From positions 1 through 64,000 of the forward strand of contig NZ_BCTU01000030.1 of NCBI RefSeq assembly GCF_001590925.1: DNA of 64,000 nucleotides. Direction: 5' to 3'. Positions within the stretch are counted from its first letter, which is position 1, and every line of letters starts with the position of its first letter. This DNA is from Serratia plymuthica NBRC 102599. GTDB taxonomy: Bacteria; Pseudomonadota; Gammaproteobacteria; Enterobacterales; Enterobacteriaceae. Positions 53,827 to 62,843 of this stretch are shown piece by piece. The notes beneath the pieces were generated by a model. The model worked only from the letters and a program-made list of their open reading frames with translations, had not been told where the DNA came from and searched no databases. A program made the translations under genes and the position numbers.

Positions 53827-53852
53827 CGGGTTCGGGCGACCGAACCCGTTTT
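53827..53852 (+). terminator. Rho-independent terminator after yhhN
   Basis: CGGGTTCGG (53827-53835) pairs perfectly with CCGAACCCG (53840-53848) around GCGA and is followed by TTTT. It also lies at the end of the convergent inh gene. Confidence 0.85.
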
Positions 53853-53853
53853 A

Positions 53854-54231
53854 TTACACCAGCGCTTTCAGAATCAGGCCGTCATCCGCCCCAAGTTGAT
53901 TGCGGTAACTCTCGCCGTCGCGCGAAAAGAACGCCAGCGTACTGCCATCGGCCTGCAGCAGAGCGATGCCATCCGGCGCCGGGCGCCAGCCGACCACCTC
54001 CGCCGTAAACACCTTTTTCAGACAGTGCTGACTGTCCACCAACTGATAACCGTTGATTTCGCTTTGTTCGCTAGCCAAAAATTCAATCTGGCACTGTCGT
54101 TGGGCATCGGCGATCAGCCATTGCCCCGCCAGCGACTTCGCGGAGGGAAGAACCAAACTGCCGGCCATAACGGCTCCCGTCACCATCATGCCCCCCGCCA
54201 CCACGGCGGCGCGCGCTAAACTGCCTTTCAT
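53854..54231 (-). CDS. inh: Alkaline protease inhibitor (Inh family)
   Basis: Inh is a small periplasmic beta-barrel inhibitor of serralysin-type metalloproteases that shields the cell from its own protease. The 125-residue precursor has a signal peptide ending GAVMA before GSLVLPSAKSLAGQWLIADA. The mature part has the conserved single disulfide pair (QRQCQIEFL and SQHCLKKVF) and ends LGADDGLILKAL. It is 55 bases downstream of prtA, with a strong hairpin between. The ATG at 54231 has an AGGAGTTAAC-type ribosome site. Confidence 0.94.
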   Translation of the reverse strand: MKGSLARAAVVAGGMMVTGAVMAGSLVLPSAKSLAGQWLIADAQRQCQIEFLASEQSEINGYQLVDSQHCLKKVFTAEVVGWRPAPDGIALLQADGSTLAFFSRDGESYRNQLGADDGLILKALV

Positions 54232-54242
54232 GTTAACTCCTG

Positions 54243-54276
54243 CATAACGCCCGGCCAGACTGCGCCGGGCGTTATG
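54243..54276 (-). terminator. 13-bp perfect stem-loop between prtA and inh
   Basis: CATAACGCCCGGC (54243-54255) is exactly complementary to GCCGGGCGTTATG (54264-54276) across an 8-base loop. It starts 11 bases beyond the prtA stop and ends 12 bases before the inh start. There is no T tract, so partial termination or 3' mRNA protection is more likely than full termination. Confidence 0.8.
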
Positions 54277-54286
54277 ATGTTCACTG

Positions 54287-55861
<1,575 letters not shown>

Positions 55862-55911
55862 TTACCGGCAGTGTGTTAGATAGAATTAATGCATATATAT
55901 CAGTAAATAAT

Positions 55912-55932
55912 ATTACCAACAGAAATGGTAAT
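55912..55932 (-). promoter_or_regulatory. Operator-like inverted repeat upstream of prtA
   Basis: ATTACCA (55912-55918) and TGGTAAT (55926-55932) are perfect inverted arms with a 7-base spacer, about 165 bases before the prtA start. The dyad period suits a dimeric repressor or activator. No known regulator was assigned. Confidence 0.45.
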
Positions 55933-56360
55933 CGATTCCAATTATAGGCAGGCACTTAAAATTGAACACAAAATAATCAACTATATATTTTTATAACGAA
56001 AGATATTTATGCTATTTTTTGATCATATTTACAAATCAAAGGCAATCAAGTACGCATAATTCAGTCACAAACTTCAATAAGAATGCGGCCTGCAGACACA
56101 AGAGAATCATGCTGGCTGTTTTTATAAAAATAATTAAATTTAACTACACCGTTATAGATTAATAACTCTTTATTATTAGCTGGCAGGCATTTTTAGTCCC
56201 TGCGGGAATAACATTTTCTTTTTTTGCCTAATGGCCCCTGCGTCACCCCGCCGATTAACACTCACCGGCAACGCCGATAAAGTGAAATCGGCATGATTGG
56301 CAGAAAGAAACGGCCGATTTCCCCTCAGCCTTACAGTTAACAATAATTCTCATCCGGCGC

Positions 56361-56392
56361 TTGACTCTGGAGTTGACTCCAGGGTGTAGAGT
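56361..56392 (+). promoter_or_regulatory. ZntR-dependent zntA promoter
   Basis: A -35 TTGACT (56361-56366) and -10 TAGAGT (56387-56392) are separated by 20 bases, the overlong spacer of MerR-family promoters. In the spacer, ACTCTGGAGT (56364-56373) and ACTCCAGGGT (56376-56385) are inverted arms matching the E. coli zntA ZntR site except for a few bases. Zn(II)-ZntR would distort this promoter into an active form. Confidence 0.93.
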
Positions 56393-56432
56393 CAGCGCAA
56401 TGAACATCATTAACTGCCCGGAGGGGGACGTT

Positions 56433-58748
56433 ATGCATACCCATAAAAATCATAATCATCAGGAACATAACCCTGCAGAAGGTACCTGCGGCTGCAATCA
56501 CAGCCACGGTAAAACCCAGCACGGTTGCAGCAGCGAACAAAAAATCGGCACCGTTGAAACCGGCCATGCTCATTCGCACGATCATGGCGCCAGCTGTTGC
56601 AGCACGGACGATCATGAGGATCCGGATGAGGAAAGCCACAGTCTGGCTACAGCCCCTCCTTCCGGCAGCCAGCGTTACAGTTGGAAAGTCACCGGCATGG
56701 ACTGCCCAAGCTGCGCAAAAAAAATAGAGAACGCCGTTACGGGCATTCCCGGCGTAGAAAACGCACGCGTGCTGTTCGCCACTGAAAAACTGGTGGTCGA
56801 CGCCCAATCCGATGTCAGCCTGCGCATCCAGGACGCGGTGCAACAGGCCGGCTTTACCCTGCTCGGCACCCAGGCAACCAAAGCCGAGTCGCCCCAGGCA
56901 TCGCGCCTGAAGGAATTCGGCCCGCTGCTGTTGCTTACCACGCTGATGGTGGTCAGTTGGGTGCTCGATATGGTCAATCCCGAACTGGGCCGCATTGCGT
57001 TTATCGCCACCACGCTGGTCGGTCTGGCGCCGGTCGCGGCCAAGGCGCTGCGACTGATCCGCTCCGGTACGCCGTTTGCCATTGAAACGCTGATGAGCGT
57101 GGCGGCAATAGGCGCGCTCTTTATCGGTGCCACCGCCGAGGCGGCCATGGTGCTGCTGCTGTTTATGGTTGGTGAGCTGCTGGAATCCTACGCCGCCAAC
57201 CGCGCCCGCCGTGGCGTGACGGCACTGATGGAGCTGGTGCCGGAAGATGCGCTGCTGCTGCAAGGTTCGGCGCGTAAACGCGTGCCGGTCGCCAGCCTGC
57301 GCCCCGGCGACGTGATTGAAATTGCCCCCGGCGGCCGCCTTCCGGCCGATGCCGAACTGCTCAACCCGTTCGCCAGTTTCGACGAAAGCGCCCTGACCGG
57401 CGAATCGGTGCCGGTCGAACGTCAGCAGGGCCAGAAAGTCGCGGCGGGCAGCCTGTCGGTCGATCAGGCCGCACAGATGAAGGTGATTTCCGAGCCGGGC
57501 AAAAACGCCATCGACCGCATTCTGCAGTTGATCGAAGAGGCCGAAGAACGCCGAGCGCCTATCGAACGTTTCCTTGACCGGTTCAGCAGTTACTACACGC
57601 CAGCGATTATGCTGCTGGCCGTTGCGGTGATCCTGGTGCCGCCGCTGCTGCTGTCACAGCCCTGGGATATCTGGATTTACCGCGGCCTGACCCTGCTGCT
57701 GATCGGTTGTCCTTGTGCGCTGGTCATATCCACTCCGGCGGCAATTACCTCCGGGCTGGCGGCGGCCACTCGGCGCGGCGCCCTGATTAAAGGCGGCGCG
57801 GCGCTGGAACAGCTGGGCCAGGTGCAAACCATCGCCTTCGATAAAACCGGCACGCTGACGGAAGGCAAGCCCAGGGTCACGGATGTACTGCCGATCAACG
57901 GCATCAGCGAACAGCAGTTGCTGACCCTGGCCGCCGCGGTAGAAACCGGCTCCCATCATCCGCTGGCGCAGGCGATTATCAAACGGGCCGAGCAGTATGG
58001 TGCGCCTCTGCCGCCGGCTCAGGCGCGTCGCGCTCTGGCGGGAGTTGGGGTGGAAGGCGTGGTTGACGGCAAAACTCTGTTGATCAGCGCGCCGGGTAAA
58101 CTGGCGGCAGGCCAGCTCGACGCCTTGTTGCAAAGCCAGGTAGAAAAACTGGAAAACGCCGGCAAAACGGCGGTGGTGGTGTTGGAAAACGGCGTAGCGA
58201 TCGGCCTGCTGGCACTGCGTGATACGTTGCGCAGCGACGCTAAACAGGCCATTGCCGAATTGAACGCGCTGGGGATCCACGGGGTGATGTTGACCGGCGA
58301 TAACCCGCGTGCGGCGGCGGCGATTGCCGCGGAACTGGGGATCGATTACCGAGCCGGGCTGCTGCCGGAAGATAAAGTGAAAGCGGTCATCGAACTGAGT
58401 GAACTGCGCCCGACGGCGATGATCGGCGACGGTATCAACGATGCGCCGGCGATGAAAGCCTCAAGCATCGGTATCGCCATGGGCAGCGGCACCGACGTGG
58501 CGCTGGAAACCGCCGACGCGGCGCTGACCCATAACCGGTTGCTCGGTGTGGCAGAAATGATCCGCATCTCGCGCGCTACCCATGCCAATATCCGGCAGAA
58601 CATCACCATTGCGCTGGGGTTGAAAGGGATATTCCTGATCACCACACTGCTGGGGATGACCGGGTTGTGGCTGGCGGTGCTGGCGGACTCGGGCGCTACC
58701 GCGCTGGTCACCGCCAACGCACTGCGCTTGCTGAAGAAACGTCAGTGA
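56433..58748 (+). CDS. zntA: Zn(II)/Cd(II)/Pb(II)-exporting P1B-type ATPase
   Basis: ZntA pumps zinc, cadmium and lead out of the cytoplasm. The 771-residue protein has a metal-binding domain with GMDCPSCAKKIE near residue 90, eight predicted helices, the CPC motif (IGCPCALVIS), the phosphorylation site DKTGTLTEGKP, the HP motif (GSHHPLAQAI) and the GDGINDAPAM hinge. It is longer than E. coli ZntA (732) because residues 1-75 form a His- and Cys-rich extension (MHTHKNHNHQEH, CGCNHSHG, GHAHSHDHGASCC). The ATG at 56433 has GGAGGGGG upstream and lies 40 bases after the promoter -10. Confidence 0.97.
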   Translation: MHTHKNHNHQEHNPAEGTCGCNHSHGKTQHGCSSEQKIGTVETGHAHSHDHGASCCSTDDHEDPDEESHSLATAPPSGSQRYSWKVTGMDCPSCAKKIENAVTGIPGVENARVLFATEKLVVDAQSDVSLRIQDAVQQAGFTLLGTQATKAESPQASRLKEFGPLLLLTTLMVVSWVLDMVNPELGRIAFIATTLVGLAPVAAKALRLIRSGTPFAIETLMSVAAIGALFIGATAEAAMVLLLFMVGELLESYAANRARRGVTALMELVPEDALLLQGSARKRVPVASLRPGDVIEIAPGGRLPADAELLNPFASFDESALTGESVPVERQQGQKVAAGSLSVDQAAQMKVISEPGKNAIDRILQLIEEAEERRAPIERFLDRFSSYYTPAIMLLAVAVILVPPLLLSQPWDIWIYRGLTLLLIGCPCALVISTPAAITSGLAAATRRGALIKGGAALEQLGQVQTIAFDKTGTLTEGKPRVTDVLPINGISEQQLLTLAAAVETGSHHPLAQAIIKRAEQYGAPLPPAQARRALAGVGVEGVVDGKTLLISAPGKLAAGQLDALLQSQVEKLENAGKTAVVVLENGVAIGLLALRDTLRSDAKQAIAELNALGIHGVMLTGDNPRAAAAIAAELGIDYRAGLLPEDKVKAVIELSELRPTAMIGDGINDAPAMKASSIGIAMGSGTDVALETADAALTHNRLLGVAEMIRISRATHANIRQNITIALGLKGIFLITTLLGMTGLWLAVLADSGATALVTANALRLLKKRQ

Positions 58749-58808
58749 TGCTCTGCGCCGGAGCCCATCCCTGGGATCCGGCGCTACTTTACATCAGCGA
58801 CAGTGCCT

Positions 58809-59084
58809 TCAGGGATAGCGTCGGCGTGCATGCAGGACTCGCATCACCCGGATGCGATCGGCAACCACTTGGTAGATCAGAAGATAATTGGGATGAACAA
58901 TGATTTCGTGCGTGCCATCAACTCTGCCACGGCGAAAAATATGAGGATGTTCAGCGGCAGGAAGAATTGCTTCTGAAATTAACACCTTCATTTTTCTGGC
59001 TGCCCGAGGATTGTCATTGGCAATGAAAAGCAGTATATCCGCCAAGTCCTGGCGAGCAGATCGACTCCATTCGATGACGAGCAT
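58809..59084 (-). CDS. Type II toxin, RelE/ParE family
   Basis: This 91-residue protein has the RelE/ParE fold pattern: IEWSRSARQDLADILLFIAND at the N terminus, a PHIFRRGRVDGTHEIIVHPN strand region and the end LIYQVVADRIRVMRVLHARRRYP. The basic C terminus (RVLHARRRYP) is typical for ParE-type gyrase toxins; RelE-type mRNA cleavage cannot be excluded. Its ATG directly follows the stop of the partner antitoxin gene (TAAATG). The pair lies just after zntA and converges on it. Confidence 0.88.
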   Translation of the reverse strand: MLVIEWSRSARQDLADILLFIANDNPRAARKMKVLISEAILPAAEHPHIFRRGRVDGTHEIIVHPNYLLIYQVVADRIRVMRVLHARRRYP

Positions 59085-59282
59085 TTATACCTGCTTGGTT
59101 TTCTTCCTTGCTTCCGCTACAGCGATAAGAGCATCCATCTCGGCCATTACCTCGTCATGGGAAATGCCAGGCAGGGGATCATCCATGGCTTCCCGAACCT
59201 TTTCCCGAAACCAGCGATCGTAGATTTCCGTCTGCTCTTGTGTCTCATATTCTGAGACAACAGGCGAGCGTAAGATAACCAT
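59085..59282 (-). CDS. Antitoxin (stability determinant type) of the RelE/ParE pair
   Basis: This 65-residue acidic-leaning protein has the sequence pattern TYDRWFREKV-like YDRWFREKVREAMDDP followed by GISHDEVMAEMDALIA, typical of short antitoxins encoded directly before ParE/RelE toxins and often labelled stability determinant. AAGGGG precedes the ATG at 59282. The antitoxin-first order with no gap ensures excess of antitoxin. Autoregulation is expected of the family; no operator was identified. Confidence 0.85.
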   Translation of the reverse strand: MVILRSPVVSEYETQEQTEIYDRWFREKVREAMDDPLPGISHDEVMAEMDALIAVAEARKKTKQV

Positions 59283-59342
59283 TGCTTACCCCTTTTTCCT
59301 GTAGCCCATTTCAAGCAGCTTACCGCACAAAACGGTCAAAAA

Positions 59343-59588
59343 CTATACGCCCTTGCGTAACAGGTAGCGGTACGGCGCCTTGTCGGTTTCCTGCGCCACC
59401 AGCGTGTGCTCCATAAAGCGGCAGAAGCCCGGAATGTCGCGGGTGGTGGCCGGATCATCGGCAATAATCAGCAGGGTTTGACCGTCATCCATATGGCGTA
59501 CGGTCTTGCGCACCATCATCACCGGTTCCGGACAGCGCAGCCCCAGCGCATCAAGCGTCTGGTCTGCCTGGGCAAATAAGTCAGTCAT
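59343..59588 (-). CDS. tusA: Sulfurtransferase TusA
   Basis: TusA takes sulfur from IscS and passes it to the TusBCD relay for the thiouridine of tRNA wobble position 34. The 81-residue protein equals E. coli TusA. The active-site Cys19 is in the CxEP-type motif [15 protein letters not shown]. The ATG at 59588 (MTDLFAQ) was chosen by that match. In E. coli it also lies between zntA and yhhQ; here the toxin-antitoxin pair has entered between zntA and tusA. Confidence 0.97.
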   Translation of the reverse strand: MTDLFAQADQTLDALGLRCPEPVMMVRKTVRHMDDGQTLLIIADDPATTRDIPGFCRFMEHTLVAQETDKAPYRYLLRKGV

Positions 59589-59808
59589 GCAATTTTTCTC
59601 GATCAAAAGCGATCGGCGAACGCCCGCCGCATCTCATTGGCGCCTAGTTTACGCCGGTAGTTTTTCTGCGCAAGATACGTTAACGTTTGCGTTAAATTTA
59701 GCCATTGCATTGGTTGCGCAAACACGTATCATGCCGCCGCGCAGCGCATTTTGCTGTTGCGACAAGAAACCCTGGGTTCCCTCACCCCACGACTAAAAAG
59801 GCTACAAC

Positions 59809-60474
59809 ATGTATTCGTTTACCGCTCAGCAGCGCCTCACCGCGTTGGTCTGGCTATCGCTGTTCCATATTGTCATCATCACCTCCAGTAACTACCTGGT
59901 GCAGTTGCCGATTACCGTTTTCGGCTTCCATACCACCTGGGGGGCCTTTACCTTTCCGTTCATCTTCCTGGCAACCGATCTGACGGTGCGTATTTTCGGT
60001 GCCCCGCTGGCACGGCGTATCATTCTTTCGGTAATGGTCCCGGCGCTGTTCATCTCGTACGTGATTTCTACCGTGACCTATCAGGGCGAATGGCAGGGCT
60101 TTGCCGCGTTGGGCAGCTTTAACCTGTTTGTGGCACGTATCGCCATCGCCAGCTTTATGGCTTACGTGCTCGGTCAGATCCTCGACGTACACGTTTTCAA
60201 CCGGCTGCGCCAACGCAGCGCCTGGTGGGTTGCTCCTGCTGCGGCCATGTTCCTCGGCAATATCAGCGATACCCTGTCGTTCTTCTTTATTGCGTTTTAT
60301 AAGAGCAGCGATGCCTTTATGGCCAATAACTGGGTGGAGATCGCACTGGTGGATTACAGCTTCAAGGTTCTGATCTGCCTGCTGTTCTTCCTGCCGATGT
60401 ACGGCGTACTCCTGAATATGCTGCTTAAGCGCATTGCTGTCCGCCGCAATGACGGCAGCCTGCAAGCGAACTGA
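59809..60474 (+). CDS. yhhQ: Queuosine precursor transporter YhhQ
   Basis: YhhQ imports 7-cyano-7-deazaguanine and related precursors for queuosine in tRNA. The 221-residue protein has six predicted helices and equals E. coli YhhQ in length, with the conserved FHTTWGAFTFPFIFLATDLT and LGQILDVHVFNRLRQ segments. It is divergent from tusA. A riboswitch was not recognised upstream. Confidence 0.94.
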   Translation: MYSFTAQQRLTALVWLSLFHIVIITSSNYLVQLPITVFGFHTTWGAFTFPFIFLATDLTVRIFGAPLARRIILSVMVPALFISYVISTVTYQGEWQGFAALGSFNLFVARIAIASFMAYVLGQILDVHVFNRLRQRSAWWVAPAAAMFLGNISDTLSFFFIAFYKSSDAFMANNWVEIALVDYSFKVLICLLFFLPMYGVLLNMLLKRIAVRRNDGSLQAN

Positions 60475-60486
60475 GCCGTGTTATCA

Positions 60487-60517
60487 TTGGCGGCCTGCAC
60501 CCTACGGAGGCCGCCAA
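60487..60517 (+). promoter_or_regulatory. Hairpin covering the ribosome site of the GNAT gene
   Basis: TTGGCGGCCT (60487-60496) is exactly complementary to AGGCCGCCAA (60508-60517) with an 11-base loop. The right arm covers the end of the Shine-Dalgarno sequence GGAGG (60506-60510) and the A of the ATG at 60517. Such a stem could limit translation, or act as an end signal for yhhQ. Confidence 0.7.
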
Positions 60518-60951
60518 TGACAGTAATCACCCGCCACGCTACCTTCAACGAAATCCACGCCCTGTACCGGCAAATCCCCGAATTCGGTGGCCTGCATAGC
60601 CTGGCCGATTTACAGCAACGCGTCGGGCCGTCCGCCTGCCACCTGCTGATCGCCGAGGTTGACGGCCAACCCGCCGGTTTCAAACTGGGTTATCAGACGC
60701 AAGAAAAAGTATTTTACAGCTGGCTGGGCGGCGTGCTGCCGGCGTTTCGCCGCCACGGCGTGGCGCGGGCACTGTTGGCCGAGCAGGAGCGCTGGGCGAG
60801 AGCACAGGGGTATCGGTGGTTGACGGTGAAAACACGCAATCAATTCCGCGCGATGTTGACGATGCTCATCGGCCATCACTATCAGATTGTTCAGCTGGAA
60901 AAGAAAGGCGAAGTGGCTGATTATCGGCTATTACTTGAAAAAACCTTGTGA
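60517..60951 (+). CDS. GNAT family N-acetyltransferase
   Basis: This 144-residue protein is a GNAT acyltransferase. The acetyl-CoA-binding motif A is GGVLPAFRRHGVARALL near residue 75, and the LTVKTRNQFRAMLTML region fits the second half of the fold. The substrate is unknown. The ATG at 60517 has GGAGG six bases upstream. The gene lies 42 bases after yhhQ on the same strand. Confidence 0.86.
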   Translation: MTVITRHATFNEIHALYRQIPEFGGLHSLADLQQRVGPSACHLLIAEVDGQPAGFKLGYQTQEKVFYSWLGGVLPAFRRHGVARALLAEQERWARAQGYRWLTVKTRNQFRAMLTMLIGHHYQIVQLEKKGEVADYRLLLEKTL

Positions 60952-61031
60952 CAACATCTGCCTTGCATTTCAACGTGGAATAGGTTGCGATACGGCAGTA
61001 AAAACCTACCTGAAAGGAAGAAGGAAGCCCA

Positions 61032-61595
61032 ATGCGTAAAGTAGCAAAATTGATGGGTATCAGCCTGTTAGTGCTTGGCCTGGCGGCCTGTGACGGCGAC
61101 ACCAAAGACACCAAGGCGCCGGCGGGCGGTGCTGCGGCCAGCGCACCGGCCGGGCAACAGGTGAGTTTACTGGACGGAAAACTGGCGTTCACTCTGCCGG
61201 TCGGCATGGCGGACCAAAGCGGTAAGCTGGGCAACCAGGCGAACAACATGCACGTTTACGCCGACAGCACCGGCCAGCGCGCGCTGATCGTGATCCTCGG
61301 CGACAAGACCGCCGACAACCTGGAAACCCTGGCCAAGCGTCTGGAAGACACCCAGCGCTCGCGTGACGCCAATCTGCAGGTGATTACCAACAAAGCCATC
61401 GACGTTAACGGCGTCCCTCTGCGTCAACTGGACAGCATCATCACCAGCGGCGGCGAGAAAGCCTACTCTTCGATCCTGATCGGCACACTGGATAACAATA
61501 TGCTGACCATTCAGGTCACGCTGCCGGCAGATAACCAGCAGCAGGCGCAAAGTGAAGCCGAAGGCATCATCAGCACCTTGAAACTGAAGCAGTAA
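61032..61595 (+). CDS. dcrB: DcrB family lipoprotein
   Basis: DcrB is an envelope lipoprotein needed in E. coli for phage C1 and C6 infection and linked to lipoprotein maturation. The 187-residue precursor has a lipobox LAAC with Cys20 ([10 protein letters not shown]), then an Ala/Pro linker and a folded domain ([19 protein letters not shown] through [11 protein letters not shown]). E. coli DcrB is 185. In E. coli it also follows yhhQ, without the GNAT gene between. A GGAAG ribosome site is present. Confidence 0.92.
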   Translation: MRKVAKLMGISLLVLGLAACDGDTKDTKAPAGGAAASAPAGQQVSLLDGKLAFTLPVGMADQSGKLGNQANNMHVYADSTGQRALIVILGDKTADNLETLAKRLEDTQRSRDANLQVITNKAIDVNGVPLRQLDSIITSGGEKAYSSILIGTLDNNMLTIQVTLPADNQQQAQSEAEGIISTLKLKQ

Positions 61596-61602
61596 CCTTA
61601 GG

Positions 61603-61622
61603 GGGGTCGGCATGCCGGCCCC
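61603..61622 (+). terminator. Stem-loop after dcrB
   Basis: GGGGTCGG (61603-61610) pairs with CCGGCCCC (61615-61622), one G-T wobble, around CATG. It starts seven bases after the dcrB stop. The T tract is weak (GTTTC), so efficiency is uncertain. It may also serve convergent glpC. Confidence 0.65.
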
Positions 61623-61643
61623 GTTTCGCCACCCCATCACCGA

Positions 61644-62843
61644 TTATGCCAACGCCTGCGCCAGCAGGGTGATCGGATGTTCGCAGCTTTTACTGGTCGA
61701 CATCTCGATTTGCCACTTGCAGGTTTCGCAGTCGGTCACCACCAGATCCGCACCGCTTTCCTCTATCTGGCGAAACAGCGAAGCGCCAATCCCCTGCGAA
61801 GTCGCATAGTTCTCCGATTTAAACCCGTAAGTGCCGGCAATGCCACAACACTGCGAATCCAGCACCAGCAGCTCCACCCCCGGAATTTGCCGCAACAGCT
61901 CCAGCGTATAGGCGGTCCAGCCCATTTTCTCCATATGGCACGGCGTATGATAGGCCACCCGCAACGGCGTGCGCTTCAGCGGCAGAGTGCGGCCCTGATT
62001 GATCAGTCGATACAAATAGCGCGTCGCCAGTTCTACCCGCTCGCGCACCGCCGAGGTGTCCACCTCCAACAGATGCGGATATTCATCACGTAAGGTAAAG
62101 GTACAGCTCGACGAGGTCGCCACCACAGGAATTCCGCGCTCCAGCACCGCCTCATGCAGCGATTCGGCATTCACTTCGGCCTGCTTTTTAGCCTGGGCGA
62201 TAAAGCCGTTGGCGATCAAAGGCACGCCGCAACATTTCTCGCGCTTCAGCAGTTGCACGCCGATATCCATCGCGTTAAAGACCTTGATCAGATCCTTGCC
62301 CAACTGCGGATGGTTGTAATTGACGAAGCAGCCGTGAAAAAACGCCACCTGTTCGGCATAGCGCTGCTGGGCCTGCGCCTGACGGCGATACCAGCGGCGG
62401 AAGGTGCCGAACGAGTATTTTGGCAACTCGCGGCGGTGGTCAATTTTCAGCGCTTTGTCCAGCAGCGCACGCACCGGTTTCAGACCGGTGGCGGCATTGA
62501 CTATGGGCGCGAAGGGTGTCGACAGCGACCCCATGATGTCGGTATGGCTGAGGATAGCGTCGCGCAGCGTCGGTTTGTTCTGGGCGTAATCGGCGCGGGC
62601 GCGCTGAATGATATCGCCGATTTTGACGTCGGACGGGCAGGCGACCTCACAGCGCTTGCAGTTGGTGCAATACTTCAGCGCTTCATCGTACAGCGCCGGA
62701 TCCTTCAACCGCAGGCGTTCACCATCCGGCCCCGCCTGTTTTGGCCCCGGATAGAGCGGATTGACTTTGGCGACCGGACAATAGGTGGTGCAGACGGTGC
62801 ATTTGATGCAGTTTTCAAAGCTGTTGTCTTTCTGCAAGCTCAT
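61644..62843 (-). CDS. glpC: Anaerobic glycerol-3-phosphate dehydrogenase subunit C
   Basis: GlpC anchors the GlpAB dehydrogenase to the membrane and passes electrons to menaquinone. The 399-residue protein has two iron-sulfur motifs (CIKCTVCTTYCPV near residue 12 and CTNCKRCEVACP near residue 62) and two CCG domains (EKCCGVPLIANG, SQCCGIAGTYGFK). E. coli GlpC is 396. It overlaps glpB by four bases. Confidence 0.97.
   Translation of the reverse strand: MSLQKDNSFENCIKCTVCTTYCPVAKVNPLYPGPKQAGPDGERLRLKDPALYDEALKYCTNCKRCEVACPSDVKIGDIIQRARADYAQNKPTLRDAILSHTDIMGSLSTPFAPIVNAATGLKPVRALLDKALKIDHRRELPKYSFGTFRRWYRRQAQAQQRYAEQVAFFHGCFVNYNHPQLGKDLIKVFNAMDIGVQLLKREKCCGVPLIANGFIAQAKKQAEVNAESLHEAVLERGIPVVATSSSCTFTLRDEYPHLLEVDTSAVRERVELATRYLYRLINQGRTLPLKRTPLRVAYHTPCHMEKMGWTAYTLELLRQIPGVELLVLDSQCCGIAGTYGFKSENYATSQGIGASLFRQIEESGADLVVTDCETCKWQIEMSTSKSCEHPITLLAQALA

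Noticed and set aside
56337..57263. 308-residue open frame antisense to the zntA N terminus
   Set aside because: It crosses the zntA promoter and the metal-binding domain; His/Gln-rich antisense artefact.
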